DNA from: an uncultured Granulosicoccaceae bacterium
Lineage (GTDB): Bacteria; Pseudomonadota; Gammaproteobacteria; Granulosicoccales; Granulosicoccaceae
NCBI GenBank assembly: GCA_937923745.1
Contig: CALDUO010000024.1
Location: forward strand, 1 to 44,627
Length of the DNA stretch: 44,627 nt
Reading direction: 5' to 3'
Of the stretch, positions 8,158 through 17,779 are shown in pieces. Position 1 is the first letter of the stretch. Every line of letters starts with the position of its first letter. Under the pieces are notes generated by a model. That model was not told where the DNA came from and made no database searches. It saw only the letters and a list, made by a program, of their open reading frames with translations. A program made the translations under genes and the position numbers.

Positions 8158-11100
8158 TCAACCGTGTCCGTTGATTGGGTCTGTCAGTATTTGTTGGGCT
8201 CTTGCTTTAACGTGTACACAGTTGCCGTCATCGATAGCGTTATAGGCTTCCTGCAAAAGTGGGCGTGCTTCTGTGTACCTATTGTGAACCTTTGCGAGAA
8301 CGGCATAGCGTGTTGCCAGCCTGAGTTGCCACAAGCGCATGCACGACTGACGACATAAGGTGATTCCGTCAGTCAAGTAACCGGCTGCGGTCTGTGTGTC
8401 GTTGTCCGTTAAAGCAAGCTTGGCCTTCAGACTGTACAGTGCCGGCAGTGTTGAAGTTTCACCGGTTTGATTAACATGATCTTCTGTGAGCTTTGCAAAT
8501 TGACGGGCATGCGCGTATTCACCGATGCGATGCAGACGATGTCCGGCCGAGACACGACTGGCGCCAAGTCGATAGAGCTGGGAGGCTGCAACCTGTCGCT
8601 GATCACCTTGGTGAAAGAGCTCAACACCGTCTAAATCACCGGCGCTAATGAGTAGTAGCCCTCGAAAAACATCAGACCAGTTTCGCCAACTCGATAGATT
8701 GTATTTGGTTGCAAGAAGAGTTAACTCCCGGGTTGATCGCTCCAGGTTGGCATCATTTTCGTCAACGATGGCAAAACTGGCCGAGGCGGCATAGAAAAAC
8801 GACCTTGAATTGATTTCGCCACTTCGTTGGGCGTGTGCTGCGCACTCTGTCAACGCTATATCCGCGTCAACAGTCTTACCCATGTGTAGCAAATTATTGG
8901 CACTCAGGCTTGAACAGGCTACACCAAGATCGATGCCGTATTTGCTCTCCAGCCCGTAGTGTTTTTCAGGGTCAAGCAGTGACAGGGCAATGTCAATATG
9001 ATGCTGGCTCCGGGGCAGTTCTGCAACTTGCATTAGTGCCATACACTTGGCCCGGTGCGCCAGGATGAGTGCAGTGGATTCTCCGGATTGCTCCGCCAAT
9101 TCTATAAAAGCATTTCCGTCATCCACCGCCCGTTGATATTCTGCTCGGCTGATATGCGAGCTGATTAATCCATACGCAATCGTATAACGATAGGGAGACT
9201 GTTTCACCTGTTTCGATAGTGCCAATGCCCGTTCAAATACCTGTTTGGTCTCGGGCGCGCCCCAACCGAACCGGGGGATGACGATCATGCCCAATTGTAT
9301 TTGCAGAGACAGTGCTCGATCTGTGGTTGCAGTGTCTCCGGATTCAAGCCTTGGGGTGATCAGCCTGATCGCATGTGAGATGTGTGAGATCGCCTCGTCG
9401 AGAGCCGGGCGTTTGATGGTTATTTTGCTCGCAGTCTCCCACAGATCTATTGCCTTGTCAGTTAGCCCCGCCGCTTCTGCGTGGGTGGCCAATAAATCAA
9501 CCGGTGTATCCACCTGCGCCTCAAGAACGCCGAGAATGTCAGCATGTATGTGACGTCTGTTTGATCGCAGCAGACTTTCATACGCGGCATCTCGCACCAG
9601 TGCATGTTTAAACTGAAAGAGTTTCTGATCCGGTGGGCCGGTCCGATAGACAAGCTCTGCTGACAAGAGTGACTGTATCGCTGTGTCGAGTTCTTGATCG
9701 TCCAGTGGCAGAATACTGGCCAGTAACTGTTGCGAAAATTCCCTGCCGATACACGATGCTGTTTGTGCAACCCGTTTAATGGGTTGCAGCCTGTCGAGTC
9801 TGGCCATCAAACTGTCTTGCAGTGTGGCAGGGATTGCCAGCGTATCCAGTGGGCCATCAAGCCGATAGGTATTATTATTTATTGCGAGGACGTTGCTTTC
9901 CAAAATGGTTTTGGTGAGTTCCTCAACGAAAAGGGGCACGCCATCGGTGCGATCAATGATGATTTTTATGATCTCCGGTGGCAGTGCCTTGTGATCGGTT
10001 AGCTGATTCACGAGCGATTGCACTTGCTCTTGACTGAGATGATTCAACAAGAGCGTGTGCAAATGGTTAAGCGCACCAAACGAGTGTGTAAATGCAGGTC
10101 TTGCTGTGGCCAGCAAAAAGACCGGCACATCGGCAATGCTATTCATCAGTAAACTCAGGAATTCCAACGAAGTTGGATCAATCCAATGCAAGTCTTCAAA
10201 CACAATCAACAGTGGTTTCGATTGTGATTGTCGCCGTAGCATGGCAACCAGTGTCTCCAGCGTGCGTGCTCGCAGTTGGCTGGGAATTAAGTCCGGTGAT
10301 TTAAAGCCTGCACTGCTATCGATATCCAGTAATGTCGCGAGGAGCGGAAGCATATCGCTTGAAACCGCAGGCAGTTTGCTGAGTTTTTCGAGGCGCTGTT
10401 CGGCAGTGTCGCTCGACTGATGCCCGGCGGCCAGCTTGAGTTCATGAATAACGGGGTGCAGTGCACTTTCCATACGGTACGGTGAACATTGCAGTGTGAC
10501 TCTGACAATGTCGCCGCTTTCGGTGTCATCGATGACGGTTTGCACCAGGCGTGATTTACCAATACCCGCGTCTCCGGTGACCAGTACAATCTGGCCAGCG
10601 CCACGTTGAGCACGTCTCCAGGCTCTTTTGATTGTCATCAGATTATCGCCACGACCCACCAGGGCTGACAGGGAGGTACGGCGGTGTTGCTCAAATCTGC
10701 GTTGGCTTAACGCTTCACCGGTAACCACAAAGGCCTCAACTGGCTCTGCAAAACCCTTGAGTGTATGCAGTCCGGTTGAATCCAGATGAAAGGCATTGTT
10801 CAGTATCTGTCGGGTGGCGTTGGGCAAGACCACTTGGTTTGGTTCGGCAATACTTTGCATACGTGCTGCAAGGTTGGGCGTTTGACCGGCAACTGATGCC
10901 TCCTCGGAGGCGCCGCTGCCAATGACTTCGCCCACGACCACCAGTCCGGTCGCAATGCCCACTCTCAGCGCAAGCTCGGTACCGTTGGGTGTTGGCGCGG
11001 CAGTGGCCTTCTCAATAATAGAGAGCGCTGCACGAACAGCGCGTTCCGCATCATCTTCATGTGCCGTTGGCCAGCCGAAATAACACATGACCCCATCGCC

Positions 11101-11523
11101 CATGTAACTGGCAATAAAACCGTCGTACTGCTTGACGATCTTTTCTACAATTGCCTGAAAGTGAGCGTACAGCGCCCGTACATCTTCCGGGTCCAGTTGT
11201 GTGGTCAGCTCGGTTGAACCGACAATGTCGATAAACATCACCGTCAGGTGCCGTCTCTCGGCCTGATTCGACGAGGCTGCATGCAGGTGTGTATTGAGTG
11301 TGGAGTCCGAGGCTTTGGTTGTAGATTTTTCTGCGGTGTCAGTGGGTGCTAACGCAGCGATCGCCTTGAGCATCCGGACGCGATGCCCCACTTTGATGAC
11401 GCCAAGATCGCTCAGATCTTCAGGTGTCAGTAAACGAAGCACGTCCATGTCGATGTCGTTATCACTGAAACTCTGTAAATAGGTCTCAAGGCCCAGTTGA
11501 TGTAACCAGTCGCTGATCGTCAT
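8158..11523 (-). CDS. SAM domain-class III nucleotidyl cyclase-AAA ATPase-TPR signalling protein
   Basis: 1121 residues, cytoplasmic. Domains in order: an N-terminal sterile-alpha-motif domain (about 3-57, WLHQLGLETYLQSF ... GHRVRMLKAI); a class III adenylate/guanylate cyclase domain (about 90-270) with metal-binding aspartates in VMFIDIVGST (D99) and SYMGDGVM (D143) and NLAARMQ at 217-223; an AAA/ORC-type NTPase with Walker A GDAGIGKS (317-324) and Walker B LLIVFEDLHWID (438-449); and a long helical TPR-like C-terminus (about 640-1110). This is the architecture of the broad cyclase/ATPase regulator family, which likely makes cAMP in response to an unknown signal. It has no membrane segment. 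The ABC gene upstream is co-oriented, 169 bases away. Confidence 0.9.
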   Translation of the reverse strand: MTISDWLHQLGLETYLQSFSDNDIDMDVLRLLTPEDLSDLGVIKVGHRVRMLKAIAALAPTDTAEKSTTKASDSTLNTHLHAASSNQAERRHLTVMFIDIVGSTELTTQLDPEDVRALYAHFQAIVEKIVKQYDGFIASYMGDGVMCYFGWPTAHEDDAERAVRAALSIIEKATAAPTPNGTELALRVGIATGLVVVGEVIGSGASEEASVAGQTPNLAARMQSIAEPNQVVLPNATRQILNNAFHLDSTGLHTLKGFAEPVEAFVVTGEALSQRRFEQHRRTSLSALVGRGDNLMTIKRAWRRAQRGAGQIVLVTGDAGIGKSRLVQTVIDDTESGDIVRVTLQCSPYRMESALHPVIHELKLAAGHQSSDTAEQRLEKLSKLPAVSSDMLPLLATLLDIDSSAGFKSPDLIPSQLRARTLETLVAMLRRQSQSKPLLIVFEDLHWIDPTSLEFLSLLMNSIADVPVFLLATARPAFTHSFGALNHLHTLLLNHLSQEQVQSLVNQLTDHKALPPEIIKIIIDRTDGVPLFVEELTKTILESNVLAINNNTYRLDGPLDTLAIPATLQDSLMARLDRLQPIKRVAQTASCIGREFSQQLLASILPLDDQELDTAIQSLLSAELVYRTGPPDQKLFQFKHALVRDAAYESLLRSNRRHIHADILGVLEAQVDTPVDLLATHAEAAGLTDKAIDLWETASKITIKRPALDEAISHISHAIRLITPRLESGDTATTDRALSLQIQLGMIVIPRFGWGAPETKQVFERALALSKQVKQSPYRYTIAYGLISSHISRAEYQRAVDDGNAFIELAEQSGESTALILAHRAKCMALMQVAELPRSQHHIDIALSLLDPEKHYGLESKYGIDLGVACSSLSANNLLHMGKTVDADIALTECAAHAQRSGEINSRSFFYAASASFAIVDENDANLERSTRELTLLATKYNLSSWRNWSDVFRGLLLISAGDLDGVELFHQGDQRQVAASQLYRLGASRVSAGHRLHRIGEYAHARQFAKLTEDHVNQTGETSTLPALYSLKAKLALTDNDTQTAAGYLTDGITLCRQSCMRLWQLRLATRYAVLAKVHNRYTEARPLLQEAYNAIDDGNCVHVKARAQQILTDPINGHG

Positions 11524-11692
11524 AGCGGCTCTTTACGAACTGATGCGATGAAGCCGATGCCAGTCTGGTGTGGTGTTACAGGATTGTTGCGGCACCGATG
11601 GGTGGCTAAAGCCATTGAAGGCCGCGAAGGCATGCAGGGTAATAAATGAACTCTTGGTGCTGAATACAACAACATCACAGCGGCGTGTTCGT

Positions 11693-12943
11693 TTAGCGTT
11701 TAAACACAACGAGGTGGTCGAGCGCCAGTCGCACGCCAATTTTCTCGCCAATTTGGTGGTCGTGGTGACTGGGTGCAAGACACAGTAGCCGGGTACTGCC
11801 CGGCATCAGCAATGTGTAGAGGTGCCCCGCACCCCGGAAATCGCGTGCAATAACGGTCCCTACACTGGTGCTGTTGTCATCGTGGATAACGTCATCGGGT
11901 CGGACCAGCAGTTCGATCTCGGTGCCGGGTGTAAACTGCTGTGATACCTCTCCCTGTATTTGTCCAAGCTCGGTTTGTATCCATTGCTCATTGATGGAAT
12001 TGCCGCACACAAAAACACCTTCACCGATGAAGTCTGCGACAAACCGGTCCACCGGACGGTGATAAAGGTTGTACGCTGTGTCCCATTGCCGAAGCTCACC
12101 GTCGCACAGCACACCAATTTGATCAGCAATAGCAAATGCCTCATTTTGATCATGTGTCACGAGGATGGCCGTGATGCCGTCTTTTTTCAGAATGTCACGC
12201 ACTTCGTGGGCAAGTTGCACGCGCAGTTCGGTGTCTTGGCTGCTGAAGGGTTCGTCGAGTAATATCAGCTCGGGTCTCGGTGCCATCGCCCGAATCAGCG
12301 CGACTCGCTGTTGTTGCCCTCCGGACAGCTGATGCGGGTAACTCTCGGCGAATTTTTGCATGTTGACCAGATCAAGCAATTGTTCAACCCGCTCGTTGAC
12401 GGCCCGACGACTGTGGCCCTGCATACCAAACGCTACATTTTTATACACTGTCAGGTGCGGAAACAGGGCAAGATCCTGAAACACCATGCCCACATTGCGT
12501 TTTTCTGGCGGTAGCGGGCTACAGGAGCCGGCAATCGTGTTGCCATTGATGCGGATATCACCGGCTACCGGATTTTCAAACCCGGCAATAGTGCGCAGCA
12601 GGGTAGTCTTGCCACAGCCACTGGGTCCGAGCAAACAGCCGATGGCGCCGGTCTCGATGGAGAAACTGACGTCCTGAATAATGATGTTGTTTGGGATCTG
12701 TTGCCCGTTCTGTTCAATGGAGTGCGCAGGGTGCGATGTCGTTTGTGTTGCACTGATCGCCTCAGTGGTGCTCTGGCCTGATTTGTGTGGTTCCGAATAG
12801 GTTGCTGCGAGGTTGGTTACCGGGCTGTCGAACATGACAGTGGAGGCTGGTAATGTGGGAGCAACGTTGCTTCGGGTGCGTCTAAAGCCCGTGGCAGTGC
12901 CCAGTGCGACACTGACGTGGTCTATTTCAAGTCGGGCTGTCAT
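11693..12943 (-). CDS. ABC transporter ATP-binding protein, Fe3+/spermidine/sulfate importer type, with N-terminal insertion
   Basis: 416 residues. Walker A GPSGCGKT (106-113), Q-loop VFQD (155-158), signature LSGGQ (206-210), Walker B LILLDE (226-231) and the switch histidine in LVTHDQ (264) are all intact, followed by a TOBE-like C-terminal domain (about 295-416). This is the FbpC/PotA/CysA importer class. Unusually, the first strand (MTARLEIDHVSVAL) is separated from the next (NNIIIQDVSFSIETG, 85-99) by about 70 low-complexity Ser/Thr-rich residues that normal family members lack. No permease or binding-protein gene is adjacent, so it is an orphan here and its substrate is open. Confidence 0.85.
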   Translation of the reverse strand: MTARLEIDHVSVALGTATGFRRTRSNVAPTLPASTVMFDSPVTNLAATYSEPHKSGQSTTEAISATQTTSHPAHSIEQNGQQIPNNIIIQDVSFSIETGAIGCLLGPSGCGKTTLLRTIAGFENPVAGDIRINGNTIAGSCSPLPPEKRNVGMVFQDLALFPHLTVYKNVAFGMQGHSRRAVNERVEQLLDLVNMQKFAESYPHQLSGGQQQRVALIRAMAPRPELILLDEPFSSQDTELRVQLAHEVRDILKKDGITAILVTHDQNEAFAIADQIGVLCDGELRQWDTAYNLYHRPVDRFVADFIGEGVFVCGNSINEQWIQTELGQIQGEVSQQFTPGTEIELLVRPDDVIHDDNSTSVGTVIARDFRGAGHLYTLLMPGSTRLLCLAPSHHDHQIGEKIGVRLALDHLVVFKR

Positions 12944-13008
12944 TGCAGGGCAGAGTGCCGTAGTTTAGTTAAATCAAAGTATAACAATGTTGCCAAACGG
13001 GGACACCT

Positions 13009-15960
13009 TTGTCACAAGAACCCTCACAGTCTATACGGGAATTGCTGGCTAGCGCCGGTATTGCCGACTCCGGCACACAGGGCCAGCGTTTGTTGGCAAC
13101 GCTGCCGCACGTGTTTGCGTTAAGTACATTCGCACACGAGATGTGTCAACGCGATCCCGCGCTACTGCTCGATGTGCTGTCCGATAACACGACACCGGTG
13201 ACCGGGGCTGCGTCAATCACCGATGCGATACCGGACATCAGTGCCGACACCACCGAAAACGAGGCGATGCGCGCTCTGCGTGTCTTTCGTCATCGTCACC
13301 TCGTTCGCATTATCATTGAAGATTTTTTTGTACAGGGTGCAACGCCGGTTAACGGTGAGCAGGTCGAGTCGACGCTGGCGGCATTGAGTCGACTCGCCGA
13401 TGTCTGCATACGGGTCGCAGAGCAGCTCGCTCATCAGGCACTGGTCGCGAAGTTTGGTACCCCGGTCGATGTGAAGGGCAACGAACAGCGGCTGATTACA
13501 TTGGGCATGGGCAAACTCGGTGGTGGTGAGCTTAATTTTTCATCGGACATTGACCTGATTATGGTGTTTCCGGCCAATGGCGACACGATCGGCAGTCACC
13601 GTTCAATCGACAATGCCGGGTTCTTCCGAAAAGTCACGCAGTCTATGGTCAAACTGTTGGGCCAGGTCACCGAAGATGGTTTTGTGTATCGGGTTGATCT
13701 CCGGTTGCGTCCGTTTGGTGACAGTGGTCCGCTGGTTATGAACTTCGACGGCGTCGAGAATTATTACCTGTACCAGGGGCGTGAATGGGAGCGTTACGCG
13801 ATGATCAAAGCCCGGGCGATCACCGGTAACTCTGCCGACATCGTGGTGCTTAACGGTTTGCTGCGTCCGTTTGTATATCGCCGTTATCTCGACTACAGCG
13901 TGTTTGAGTCATTACGTGACATGAAACAGCGGATACATGCCGAGGTCATGCGCAAGGGTATGCAGGACAACATCAAGCTCGGTCGCGGTGGTATTCGCGA
14001 AATTGAGTTTATTGGCCAGGCATTTCAATTGGTGCGCGGGGGGCGTGAGCCGAGGCTGCAACAACGGCCAATTTTGCGTGTGTTGGAGGCCTTGGGAGAG
14101 CTTGAGCTGATGCCGCAGACAGAAGTCACACAGCTACGGGCAGCGTACTTCTTTTTACGCCATGCCGAAAACCTTGTGCAAATGATGCGTGATCACCAGG
14201 TACACGTTATCCCGGAAGACGAGGGTGACTTTCAGCGTTTGTTAATGGCGATGGGGTACGAGAACCGCAAGTCCTTTTACGCGGCACTGAACGAACATCG
14301 GCACGCTGTGAGTGAGCGATTTGGCATTTTGTTTCAGATGGAGACTGACCCGGCAAATAGCACAGGGACGCACGCCGGAGAAACAGGGGACGCAGTTGAT
14401 GCGTCAGATCCGTGTGATTCGCTGTGGCTGTCGCTCGATGATCAGGCCGGTGCACTGGCGTTACTGGAAGCCGTGGGCTTCACCCAAGCACCGCAAATGC
14501 TGGAGCGATTGACCGAACTGGAGGGCAGTGCGTTCTACCGAAGTCTGTCTGCGACCGGACACACACGGGTCGAGCGCCTGATGCCGCTCATTTTACGCAG
14601 TGTCCGGAAGCACGACTGTTCGTGGTCCGCATTCGACGGGCTCTTAAAACTGGTGCGCAGTGTGGGTGGGCGCAGTGTGTATTTGCAGGTGTTGATCGAC
14701 ACCCCCGATGCGTTGGCTTTACTCACCCGCATATTTGCCCGTAGCCCGTGGATTGCCGAGTTTGTCTCGCGGCACCCGATTGTCATTGATGAACTGATTG
14801 ACCCCCGGAGACTCAGCCGGCCGCCGGAGTATGCCTCTTTGCAACGTGATATGAAGGCCATGCTCGAGCGTCTGCGTGACGAAGACCTTGAAATGCAGAT
14901 GGACGGGCTACGCCAGTACCGTCAGGCGGCCACGCTTCGGGTTGCGGTGGCCGAACTGGAAGGGCATCTGAGCCTGATGCAAGCCAGCGACTGTCTGTCC
15001 TGGATTGCGGAGTTCATTCTGGAAGCTGTTATGACACTGGTTGAAACTCCGCTGATCGAGCGCTACGGCCGACCAAGCTGTCTGCTCGACGGTGTCACCC
15101 GGCACCCTGCGCTTGCCATTGTGGCATATGGCAAATTGGGCGGATGGGAACTGGGTTTCGGGTCAGACCTTGATCTTGTGTTTTTGCACGACAGCGAGGG
15201 GGAGCGCCAGCAAACCGATGGTGACAAGCCCGTGGAAAATCAGGTGTTTTTCGCTCGCATGGCACAAAAGACCGTGCATTTTCTGAGCACCATGACCTCT
15301 GCCGGTGTGCTGTATGAGACAGATACACGTCTGCGGCCCAACGGTCAGTCTGGCATGTTGGTCAGCAGCATTCACGCCTTTCGCCAGTACCAGCTGGATG
15401 AGGCCTGGACCTGGGAGCATCAGGCGTTGGTGCGCGCCCGAGCGGTGGTATCCTCTGACCGAATACTGTCGCACTTTAACGAGACCCGATTGCAGGTGTT
15501 GAGTCTGGGCCGTCATCCCGAGCAGCTCCGTGAATCCGTCAGCTCGATGCGTCGTAGAATGATAGAAGAGCTGGGCAGCAGCGGTGGCGATCGGTTTCAT
15601 CTGAAGCAAGACCGCGGTGGTATCGCTGATATAGAGTTTATGGTTCAATACGCCGTCCTGTTGCTCGCGGGCAGTCATCCCGAACTCACCAACGACACGG
15701 ACAACGTGCGTTTGCTGGAACGTCTGGAACCCCTTGGTGTGTTAAAGCCCGGCCAATCTCGCTGGTTACACGACGCCTACCTCGCGTACAGAACCTGTGT
15801 CCACGAGTGTGTTTTGATGGGGGTGACGCCGATAGTGGATATAGGCGCAAACGCTCAGACCCCGACCGGCAGCATTGAGATCGGGGTGTTAGCCGATCAC
15901 CGCCAACGTGTCGTTCAGGTCTGGCAGCAACTTTTTGAATCCGCTGGCAGTGGTGCCTGA
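13009..15960 (+). CDS. glnE: bifunctional glutamine synthetase adenylyltransferase/adenylyl-removing enzyme
   Basis: 983 residues, close to the family length. GlnE adenylylates and de-adenylylates glutamine synthetase in response to PII, adjusting ammonia assimilation. Both nucleotidyltransferase halves are intact: GMGKLGGGELNFSSDIDL (166-183, de-adenylylation) and YGKLGGWELGFGSDLDL (707-723, adenylylation), each followed by the R-x-D-RLRP element (VDLRLRPFGDSG and TDTRLRPNGQSG). The most likely start is the TTG at 13009, with GGGG six bases upstream; no better ATG precedes the conserved sequence. It is followed by ilvE on the same strand, a common gammaproteobacterial order. Confidence 0.95.
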   Translation: MSQEPSQSIRELLASAGIADSGTQGQRLLATLPHVFALSTFAHEMCQRDPALLLDVLSDNTTPVTGAASITDAIPDISADTTENEAMRALRVFRHRHLVRIIIEDFFVQGATPVNGEQVESTLAALSRLADVCIRVAEQLAHQALVAKFGTPVDVKGNEQRLITLGMGKLGGGELNFSSDIDLIMVFPANGDTIGSHRSIDNAGFFRKVTQSMVKLLGQVTEDGFVYRVDLRLRPFGDSGPLVMNFDGVENYYLYQGREWERYAMIKARAITGNSADIVVLNGLLRPFVYRRYLDYSVFESLRDMKQRIHAEVMRKGMQDNIKLGRGGIREIEFIGQAFQLVRGGREPRLQQRPILRVLEALGELELMPQTEVTQLRAAYFFLRHAENLVQMMRDHQVHVIPEDEGDFQRLLMAMGYENRKSFYAALNEHRHAVSERFGILFQMETDPANSTGTHAGETGDAVDASDPCDSLWLSLDDQAGALALLEAVGFTQAPQMLERLTELEGSAFYRSLSATGHTRVERLMPLILRSVRKHDCSWSAFDGLLKLVRSVGGRSVYLQVLIDTPDALALLTRIFARSPWIAEFVSRHPIVIDELIDPRRLSRPPEYASLQRDMKAMLERLRDEDLEMQMDGLRQYRQAATLRVAVAELEGHLSLMQASDCLSWIAEFILEAVMTLVETPLIERYGRPSCLLDGVTRHPALAIVAYGKLGGWELGFGSDLDLVFLHDSEGERQQTDGDKPVENQVFFARMAQKTVHFLSTMTSAGVLYETDTRLRPNGQSGMLVSSIHAFRQYQLDEAWTWEHQALVRARAVVSSDRILSHFNETRLQVLSLGRHPEQLRESVSSMRRRMIEELGSSGGDRFHLKQDRGGIADIEFMVQYAVLLLAGSHPELTNDTDNVRLLERLEPLGVLKPGQSRWLHDAYLAYRTCVHECVLMGVTPIVDIGANAQTPTGSIEIGVLADHRQRVVQVWQQLFESAGSGA

Positions 15961-16016
15961 TAGCCAGAGGACGTAAAATCACTGGAACGCCGTGCGCTAA
16001 ACACCGTGGCAAACCC

Positions 16017-16173
16017 CGCGGAAACTCCCTTGACACAGCTATGGGAGACACCCGCGGGACACATACATGGGATACTCACAAGGAATACCCCATAGGACTC
16101 GCCTTCAGGGCACGCTTGTTTTTGGTGTAACGCTTGCCAGAGATGGTTGCCGGAGACGCGTGCCGGAGACGCA
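16017..16173 (+). repeat. degenerate 13-bp array plus a cleaner 13-bp duplicate
   Basis: From 16017 to 16120, eight successive 13-bp steps begin with a G-rich dinucleotide or triplet and an A/C-rich body (for example GGGAGACACCCGC, GGGACACATACAT, GGGATACTCACAA). Similarity is low but the phase holds. At 16148 and 16161, TGCCGGAGACGC is repeated with a 13-bp step. This fills most of the 15961-16314 glnE-ilvE gap, which holds no gene. Confidence 0.65.
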
Positions 16174-16314
16174 TGCAAGAGCAACCTCGCGTGTCACCAA
16201 AGTGCAAAGGCTCTGTAACGCTGCGTCTGTCTCAAGGGTGTGACATGGGCAGGCAGGTAATGCCGTGAAATCTGATGTTCTTTAAAACTAAACCAATGCT
16301 GGAGTATTACAATC

Positions 16315-17235
16315 GTGTCGTTTGCTGATCGAGATGGTGTCATTTGGATGGATGGAGAACTGGTCGATTGGCGCGAAGCCAAAGTCCATGTTCTGACCCA
16401 TACCCTGCACTATGGAATGGGTGTCTTCGAGGGCGTGCGGGCGTACAAAACGGATCGTGGCACGGCCGTGTTTCGTTTGCAGGACCATACCCGTCGGCTG
16501 TTTGATTCGGCCAAAATCATGCGCATGGATATCCCGTTTGATGAAGCTACCGTGAATGAAGCACAACTTCAGGTAGTACGCGAAAACGGGCTCGACTCAG
16601 CCTATCTTCGCCCGATGTGTTTTCTGGGTTCTGAGGGTATGGGGTTGCGAGCGGATAATCTCAGTGTTCACTGCTCGATTGCCGCGTGGGAATGGGGCGC
16701 TTATTTGGGTGATGAGAATATGACCCGTGGCATACGGATCAAAACGTCGTCCTTTACCCGTCATCACGTCAATATTGCCATGTGTAAGGCAAAGGCCAAT
16801 GGCCAGTACATCAATTCAATGATGGCACTTCGTGAGGCGCTCACCGACGGTTATGACGAGGCGATGTTGCTCGATAACGAAGGTTACGTGGCAGAGGGTA
16901 GTGGTGAAAATATCTTTATCATTCGTAAAGGCGTCATCTACACCCCTGACCTGACTTCTGCACTGGACGGTATAACACGCAATACAATTATGCATTTGGC
17001 TAAAGGGCTGGGCATTGATGTGGTCGAACGCCGTATCACCCGCGACGAGGTCTATATTGCGGATGAGGCATTTTTCAGTGGCACTGCTGCTGAAGTGACC
17101 CCCATACGTGAGGTGGATAATCGACCCATCGGAACCGGTTCAAGGGGCCCGATAACCGAACAGTTGCAAAAGCTGTACTTTGATGTTGTTGAAGGTCGCA
17201 GCAAGGAACACGATGATTGGCTTACGTTTGTCTAG
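16315..17235 (+). CDS. ilvE: branched-chain amino acid aminotransferase
   Basis: 306 residues, class IV PLP aminotransferase that interconverts valine, leucine and isoleucine with their 2-oxo acids. The catalytic lysine is K160 in CKAKANGQYINS; YVAEGSGENIF (191-201) and the C-terminal FFSGTAAEVTPI are family landmarks, as is the N-terminal HYGMGVFEGVRAY (32-44). The start is a GTG at 16315, with GGAG ten bases upstream; the next methionine is too far inside. It lies 354 bases after glnE; the gap is repeat-filled, so it probably has its own promoter. Confidence 0.95.
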   Translation: MSFADRDGVIWMDGELVDWREAKVHVLTHTLHYGMGVFEGVRAYKTDRGTAVFRLQDHTRRLFDSAKIMRMDIPFDEATVNEAQLQVVRENGLDSAYLRPMCFLGSEGMGLRADNLSVHCSIAAWEWGAYLGDENMTRGIRIKTSSFTRHHVNIAMCKAKANGQYINSMMALREALTDGYDEAMLLDNEGYVAEGSGENIFIIRKGVIYTPDLTSALDGITRNTIMHLAKGLGIDVVERRITRDEVYIADEAFFSGTAAEVTPIREVDNRPIGTGSRGPITEQLQKLYFDVVEGRSKEHDDWLTFV

Positions 17236-17263
17236 CGCAGTCAGTTACCGCTGTCCAATTAGT

Positions 17264-17289
17264 CCACTAATCCAGACCACTAATCCAGA
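17264..17289 (+). repeat. 13-bp tandem repeat, two exact copies
   Basis: CCACTAATCCAGA occurs at 17264 and 17277, followed by diverged copies starting CCACGAA at 17290 and near 17308. It lies between ilvE and the CHCC zinc-finger gene. Confidence 0.85.
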
Positions 17290-17332
17290 CCACGAATCGT
17301 TGACAGACCACGAACCCCAAAAACGAAATCTC

Positions 17333-17533
17333 ATGAACCTACCCAATGCCCAAACGCAGATCGAAGTCAGCGCTAAAGACTTGCCACTGCATTGTCCGAC
17401 ACCCGATACGTCGCTGTGGAATTCCCATCCGCGTGTGTTTATTCCCATTGAGGAGTCAGGCGAAGCAAAGTGCCCGTACTGCGGCACCGTTTTTGTGATG
17501 AAAAAAGAACAGACCGACAACGCCAGCCAATAG
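17333..17533 (+). CDS. CHCC-type zinc-finger domain protein
   Basis: A 66-residue protein with the metal-ligand pattern of the zf-CHCC family: C21, H32, and C47/C50 in KCPYCGTVFV. This small domain is related to the mitochondrial complex I subunit NDUFS6, and bacterial copies often sit beside ilvE and LPS genes; their function is unknown. The ATG at 17333 is chosen because in-frame sequence upstream is repeat DNA and overlaps ilvE. No convincing ribosome site is visible, so translation from further upstream cannot be excluded. Confidence 0.82.
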   Translation: MNLPNAQTQIEVSAKDLPLHCPTPDTSLWNSHPRVFIPIEESGEAKCPYCGTVFVMKKEQTDNASQ

Positions 17534-17584
17534 CACGTGGCGTCTTTGTCGAGCCAGATTGCGGTCGATGCTGTTGCCGCAACC

Positions 17585-17632
17585 CGTGCTGCTAGCCTTG
17601 CCGCTAGCCGTGCCGCTAGCCGTGCTGCTAGC
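17585..17632 (+). repeat. 12-bp tandem repeat, four copies
   Basis: CGTGCTGCTAGC-type units at 17585, 17597, 17609 and 17621, differing at one or two bases. The array lies in the short gap between the zinc-finger and Kdo kinase genes and makes an Ala/Ser/Arg repeat peptide in a spurious open frame. Confidence 0.92.
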
Positions 17633-17779
17633 TTGGGGCCTACCAAAGGGGCTCTGTTAAAGATCGCGAGCTGCCCTGCGCATCGCTTTGATGACACAGG
17701 TACACATAACCTGATGCGGTATCACACAGGCGGTGCGTATGACCGGGCCGTTACTGAGTCAGGTTACGGACGCTAACAC

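Noticed and set aside
17537..17776. Plus-strand frame with Ala/Ser/Arg repeat peptide
   Set aside because: The peptide comes from the 12-bp array at 17585-17632; no start signal.
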